64,000 nt of DNA, taken from the NCBI GenBank assembly GCA_022651385.1, contig JALCQR010000004.1, forward strand, positions 124,001 through 188,000, read 5' to 3'. Under the pieces are notes generated by a model. The model worked only from the letters and a program-made list of their open reading frames with translations. It was not told the origin of the DNA and did not search any database. The stretch is from Clostridia bacterium. Lineage in GTDB: Bacteria > Bacillota > Clostridia > Lachnospirales > Anaerotignaceae. The translations under genes and the position numbers were made by a program. Of this stretch, positions 60,996 to 64,000 are shown one piece after another. Positions within the stretch are counted from its first letter, which is position 1, and each line of letters begins with the position of its first letter.

Positions 60996-61439
60996 TTAGG
61001 CCTCCTTATTTATAAACTTTGAAAATGGATACTTAAACGGATAAGAGCTGTCTTCCAGTATAATTTGCTTTGCAAGCCTCGTATCTTGATTAACAATTAT
61101 TGGGCACTTAAGGTTGGCTGTGCATTTCAAAACAGTATCGTTTACTACACAAATATTATAAACCAATACATTGCTCGCATTAGATATTTCAAGCTGTCTG
61201 CAGTCATCGTCAGGCACATCAACGTTATAGTCTTTAATGAAATAATATGGATTAATCACTACAAAGGCTATATTTTTTTCATCTAAGCTCTGAAGGCATA
61301 AAAGGGAACTATTTTCATTATCGAATCTAATTAATAAATACTTTTTATAATTGTCAAATCCAAAAAGCCCGTCTTTGAAGAATATAACCTCATCATCCGT
61401 ATATTGGATATTTGAAAAATATTTAGTTTCAATTTCCAT
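60996..61439 (-). CDS. fliW: Flagellar assembly factor FliW
   Basis: FliW binds CsrA and flagellin in turn, so that flagellin translation follows export. The 147-residue protein has the family blocks VIFFKDGLFGFDNYKKYLLI, VVINPYYFIKDYNVDVPDDD and ANLKCPIIVNQDTRLAKQII. Length is normal. It directly precedes csrA and follows the YviE-like gene, the same order as in B. subtilis (flgK-flgL-yviE-fliW-csrA). Confidence 0.96.
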   Translation of the reverse strand: MEIETKYFSNIQYTDDEVIFFKDGLFGFDNYKKYLLIRFDNENSSLLCLQSLDEKNIAFVVINPYYFIKDYNVDVPDDDCRQLEISNASNVLVYNICVVNDTVLKCTANLKCPIIVNQDTRLAKQIILEDSSYPFKYPFSKFINKEA

Positions 61440-61462
61440 TCATTGAACACCTCATTTAATTT

Positions 61463-62071
61463 TTAAGCCATAGTATCTATATTTGACTCATATCCCGGTT
61501 CGGAACTTGGCGGAATATAAATAGGATTGCCTAAGTACTCAATTACAATATCAGGCTCCTGAGTGATTGAGATTTCTATATTTCCCGGTATAAACTCAAA
61601 ATTACCGTTTTGTACTTTCCAATCAAAATTAAGCTTCTCCAGCTCATATTTTATATTCAATTCCGGCTTGGACCAGTTAAGCTCAGGCTCTGAGGTTGGA
61701 ATAAATTTAATATTAACATTTGTGTTTACATCCATTTGAGATGCGGCAATTTCTCCTATTACATCCTGACCAATTTTGGCATTTAAAAATAACTGGCCGT
61801 CCTTGGCATAAGCGGCGGTTGCCTCATAGGCTGCAAGCTTACCTTTTTCAGCTGCATTTTTAATACTTGTTCTTGCAGTTGGGTTAACAGAATTAAAACA
61901 TTCAAATGAGTCTATGTCAAGCTTTATAGGATCACTTTTTATTTTCAATCCACCGTTATTATCCTTCGATATTTGTAGCTTAGTGTTTTCGCTTCTATAC
62001 TCAAGTTTTGCATTGTTTATTTTCATCTCAAACTGTATTGGTGTAGTTGTTATTTGCAGTAATTGCTCCAA
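61463..62071 (-). CDS. YviE/DUF6470-family protein
   Basis: The 202-residue form starts at TTG (last base 62071), with GGAAGGAGG upstream, giving MEQLLQITTTPIQFEMKINN. The sequence matches the DUF6470/YviE family in order and pattern: NPTARTSIKNAAEKGKLAAY, then AYAKDGQLFLNAKIGQDVIG. Its function is unknown. It is consistently encoded between flgL and fliW. The C-terminus is Pro-rich (IYIPPSSEPGY). Confidence 0.85.
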   Translation of the reverse strand: MEQLLQITTTPIQFEMKINNAKLEYRSENTKLQISKDNNGGLKIKSDPIKLDIDSFECFNSVNPTARTSIKNAAEKGKLAAYEATAAYAKDGQLFLNAKIGQDVIGEIAASQMDVNTNVNIKFIPTSEPELNWSKPELNIKYELEKLNFDWKVQNGNFEFIPGNIEISITQEPDIVIEYLGNPIYIPPSSEPGYESNIDTMA

Positions 62072-62110
62072 CTGAGGTCCTCCTTCCAGCCATAAGTACA
62101 ATAAATACTT

Positions 62111-63112
62111 TTAATTCATAAAATCAATCAATGACGGGGTGATTATGCTTGTACCGACTTTAAGCGCTGCATTATATGCAAACTGCGCCCATGCAAAATT
62201 TGTAATTGCTTCTGCAGTATCTACATTTTCTACTGAATCTATTTTATTATTTAACGTAAGTTTATTATCCTCAAGTCTGCTTTGGGTTTTTTCCAAAAAC
62301 TTACTTTGAGTTCCCAAACCGGTTAAAACATCCAAAAGTTGATTTTTAGAAGAATCAAACTGCTTTGTTAAGCCTTGCATTTTACTTTCATCAATGGTTG
62401 GCTTTTCAAGTTCATCTGCAATATTGCCTAAAAGATTAACTAAGTTTTTATCAACACCGTCATCATTAGTTCCGTAACCAAGTACATTAAGAGCTGAAAA
62501 TGCTGTGTTTAATGTACTGTTATTAACAAGATTACCGGAACCATCATAGCTTAAACCAAAGCCAAGATCCACATTTATTTTAGCATCTGCAGCTTTTTGA
62601 AGATTAGCCTGCACAGCTGCATCGGTGCTGCTGACATCCTGACTGCAATACAAAAGCTTATTGTCGTCTGAAAGCTCATATGACGCAGTTGACGTATTTT
62701 GACCGCCTAATATAAACGTGTCACCGATTTTTGCATTTGCGCTAAGTACAAGAGACTCCTGCATGCTTCTGAGGCTTGTGGCAATTGATTTACGAGCCTC
62801 AATGCTTGTTGAACCATTTATACCTTTAGTTATGAGGCCGCTTGCCTCTTGCACTGTGGTATTCATTTCCAGGACGCTGCTCTCAACAGCCTGAAAACGA
62901 GACTCGGCTGTTTTGGTATTATCTATGTAATCTGTATTATCAAGATATTGTGTCCTTAAAGTGAAAGCCGTTGACGCAGATCCGGGATCATCAGATGCCT
63001 TATTAAAATTTCTGCCTGTCAATACTTTTTCACGTGCACTGGTAAGATTATTGTTTGCCTTGGACAGGTTTGACTGATAATTTTTTATGACCTGATTTGT
63101 TGTAATTCTCAT
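62111..63112 (-). CDS. flgL: Hook-filament junction protein FlgL
   Basis: FlgL is the second junction protein between hook and filament. The 333-residue protein has the flagellin-like start MRITTNQVIKNYQSNLSKAN with LTSAREKVLTGRNFNKASDD, and an end (AEAITNFAWAQFAYNAALKV) like flagellin D0. Length is normal. AGGAGTTGAG precedes the ATG. It follows flgK by 21 bases. Confidence 0.94.
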   Translation of the reverse strand: MRITTNQVIKNYQSNLSKANNNLTSAREKVLTGRNFNKASDDPGSASTAFTLRTQYLDNTDYIDNTKTAESRFQAVESSVLEMNTTVQEASGLITKGINGSTSIEARKSIATSLRSMQESLVLSANAKIGDTFILGGQNTSTASYELSDDNKLLYCSQDVSSTDAAVQANLQKAADAKINVDLGFGLSYDGSGNLVNNSTLNTAFSALNVLGYGTNDDGVDKNLVNLLGNIADELEKPTIDESKMQGLTKQFDSSKNQLLDVLTGLGTQSKFLEKTQSRLEDNKLTLNNKIDSVENVDTAEAITNFAWAQFAYNAALKVGTSIITPSLIDFMN

Positions 63113-63133
63113 TGTAAACTCAACTCCTATTTA

Positions 63134-64000
63134 TTATCGTCCTACAACTCCCATTTTATTTATTAGCGTATCCATTGCCTCATCCAATGTTGTCATAAGT
63201 CTTGCGGCTGCAGAATAGGATTTTTGGTATTTCATTAAATTTACACATTCATCATCCAAAGATACTCCGGAGATGCTATCTTTTTTATCAGAAATATTAC
63301 TAGCTACCGCTACATGGCTTTGCAAAGTTTGTTTTGTAGACTTTGCGTCAATGCCAAGAGTTGTATTTAATGTAGAATAAAATTCAGTAAAAGATCCTGT
63401 AAATACAGTTTTATCATTAGACGGATTAGAGTCAGGGGAATAAACAAAGCTTTGGTCATCCTTAAGTGCGTTAATCATTTTCATTATTACATCGTTTGCT
63501 CCTGATGAATCCGGATCGGTCGAAGTAGTAGTTGTTAAGCCGTAATCATCTTTGGACCATCCGGATGCTAAAGTGATATTTGCAGCAGTAATAGTAGTAC
63601 TGCCGTCCGACGTGCTGAATAAATTATGAAGATCCGCATCTGGCGTACCGGCCGGAAGAGTAGAATTATTAAGGTCATTAAAAGTTTTTGCAAATTTTGA
63701 TGCCAAAAGATCAAGCATTTTTTCATAATAGCCTATACCACGTGTAGAATTATCGTCACTGTCGAACACACCTGAACAATTAAGCATTTCTAATGAACCC
63801 TTTATAGAACCTGATGAAAGCTCATCATATATATCTGTTCCTATATCGTTTCCGGATAAATCCTTGATAGGGTCACCGTTGCTGTCAACTACATTAAGCT
63901 TGGTTGTACCATCCGGAATTTTAAATGTATTATGATCGTTGCCGTTTACAAGATTTATAGTGTTGTTATTGCCTACGAGATCTATTTTCAGGTTATCCAC
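63134..64000 (-). CDS. flgK: Hook-associated protein FlgK, 3' part only
   Basis: FlgK is the first hook-filament junction protein. The last 288 residues are present; the start lies beyond the right edge. The C-terminal helix (SGVSLDDECVNLMKYQKSYS, then AAARLMTTLDEAMDTLINKM) is the FlgK signature. The upstream part has MLDLLASKFAKTFNDLNNST, also typical. It heads the flgK-flgL-yviE-fliW-csrA operon, whose promoter, with any flgM or flgN, is outside the window. Confidence 0.93.
   Translation of the reverse strand: MDNLKIDLVGNNNTINLVNGNDHNTFKIPDGTTKLNVVDSNGDPIKDLSGNDIGTDIYDELSSGSIKGSLEMLNCSGVFDSDDNSTRGIGYYEKMLDLLASKFAKTFNDLNNSTLPAGTPDADLHNLFSTSDGSTTITAANITLASGWSKDDYGLTTTTSTDPDSSGANDVIMKMINALKDDQSFVYSPDSNPSNDKTVFTGSFTEFYSTLNTTLGIDAKSTKQTLQSHVAVASNISDKKDSISGVSLDDECVNLMKYQKSYSAAARLMTTLDEAMDTLINKMGVVGR

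Overview
The window is a chromosomal segment of a motile, AT-rich, Gram-positive anaerobe, most likely a Clostridia member near Lachnospirales. The evidence is a large Bacillus/Clostridium-type SRP RNA, an L27 with the cleavable Firmicutes N-terminal extension plus its protease Prp, FliY/CheC/CheD/CheV chemotaxis, FliW-CsrA control, and ribosome binding sites of the AGGAGG type. The species cannot be named from sequence alone. No tRNA, rRNA, CRISPR array, prophage or transposase gene was seen.

Positions 1-25263 hold housekeeping genes, nearly all on the plus strand. They are: the end of a PotD-like binding protein, a lipoprotein with FG-GAP-like repeats, tadA, SRP RNA, dnaX-ybaB-recR-thyA-folA, a UPF0045 protein and a metallo-beta-lactamase-fold hydrolase. 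Next come a convergent purK/acyltransferase pair, then ftsK-rimO-pgsA-cinA, recA-recX, an 897-residue TPR protein, rplU-prp-rpmA, obg and a CRM-domain RNA-binding protein. A 295-bp inverted-repeat element lies between the hydrolase gene and purK.

Positions 25413-50683 hold chemosensing and flagellar genes. First come a membrane chemoreceptor, a soluble CZB chemoreceptor and an overlapping hemerythrin-cheX pair. The long flagellar operon follows: fliK-flgD-(TIGR02530 type)-flgE-flbD-motA-motB-fliM-fliY-cheY-fliO-P-Q-R-flhB-flhA-sigD-flgF-flgG-cheC-cheD, followed by cheV and a degenerate EAL-HDOD gene. It starts at fliK. The usual upstream genes (flgB to fliJ) are not in the window, and fliL, flhF and flhG are missing from their usual places.

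Positions 50726-64000 hold late flagellar genes and accessory pairs. A minus-strand ParA-ComFB pair diverges from fliD-fliS-(fliT-like). A minus-strand FtsE-like ATPase plus anchored C39-type peptidase diverges from flagellin and its probable lysine methylase FliB. A minus-strand flgK-flgL-(YviE-like)-fliW-csrA operon runs off the right edge. The flagellin leader carries two CsrA-type sites, so the FliW-CsrA-flagellin homeostasis circuit is probably complete here.

Points most worth a second look are the FliY linker with four copies of a FliM/FliY-type LSQEEIEKL peptide, the ParA-ComFB pair, the FtsE-like/peptidase pair without FtsX, the long inverted-repeat element, and the tandem operator-like repeats over the recA promoter. 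All identifications come from reading motifs; no database search was run.
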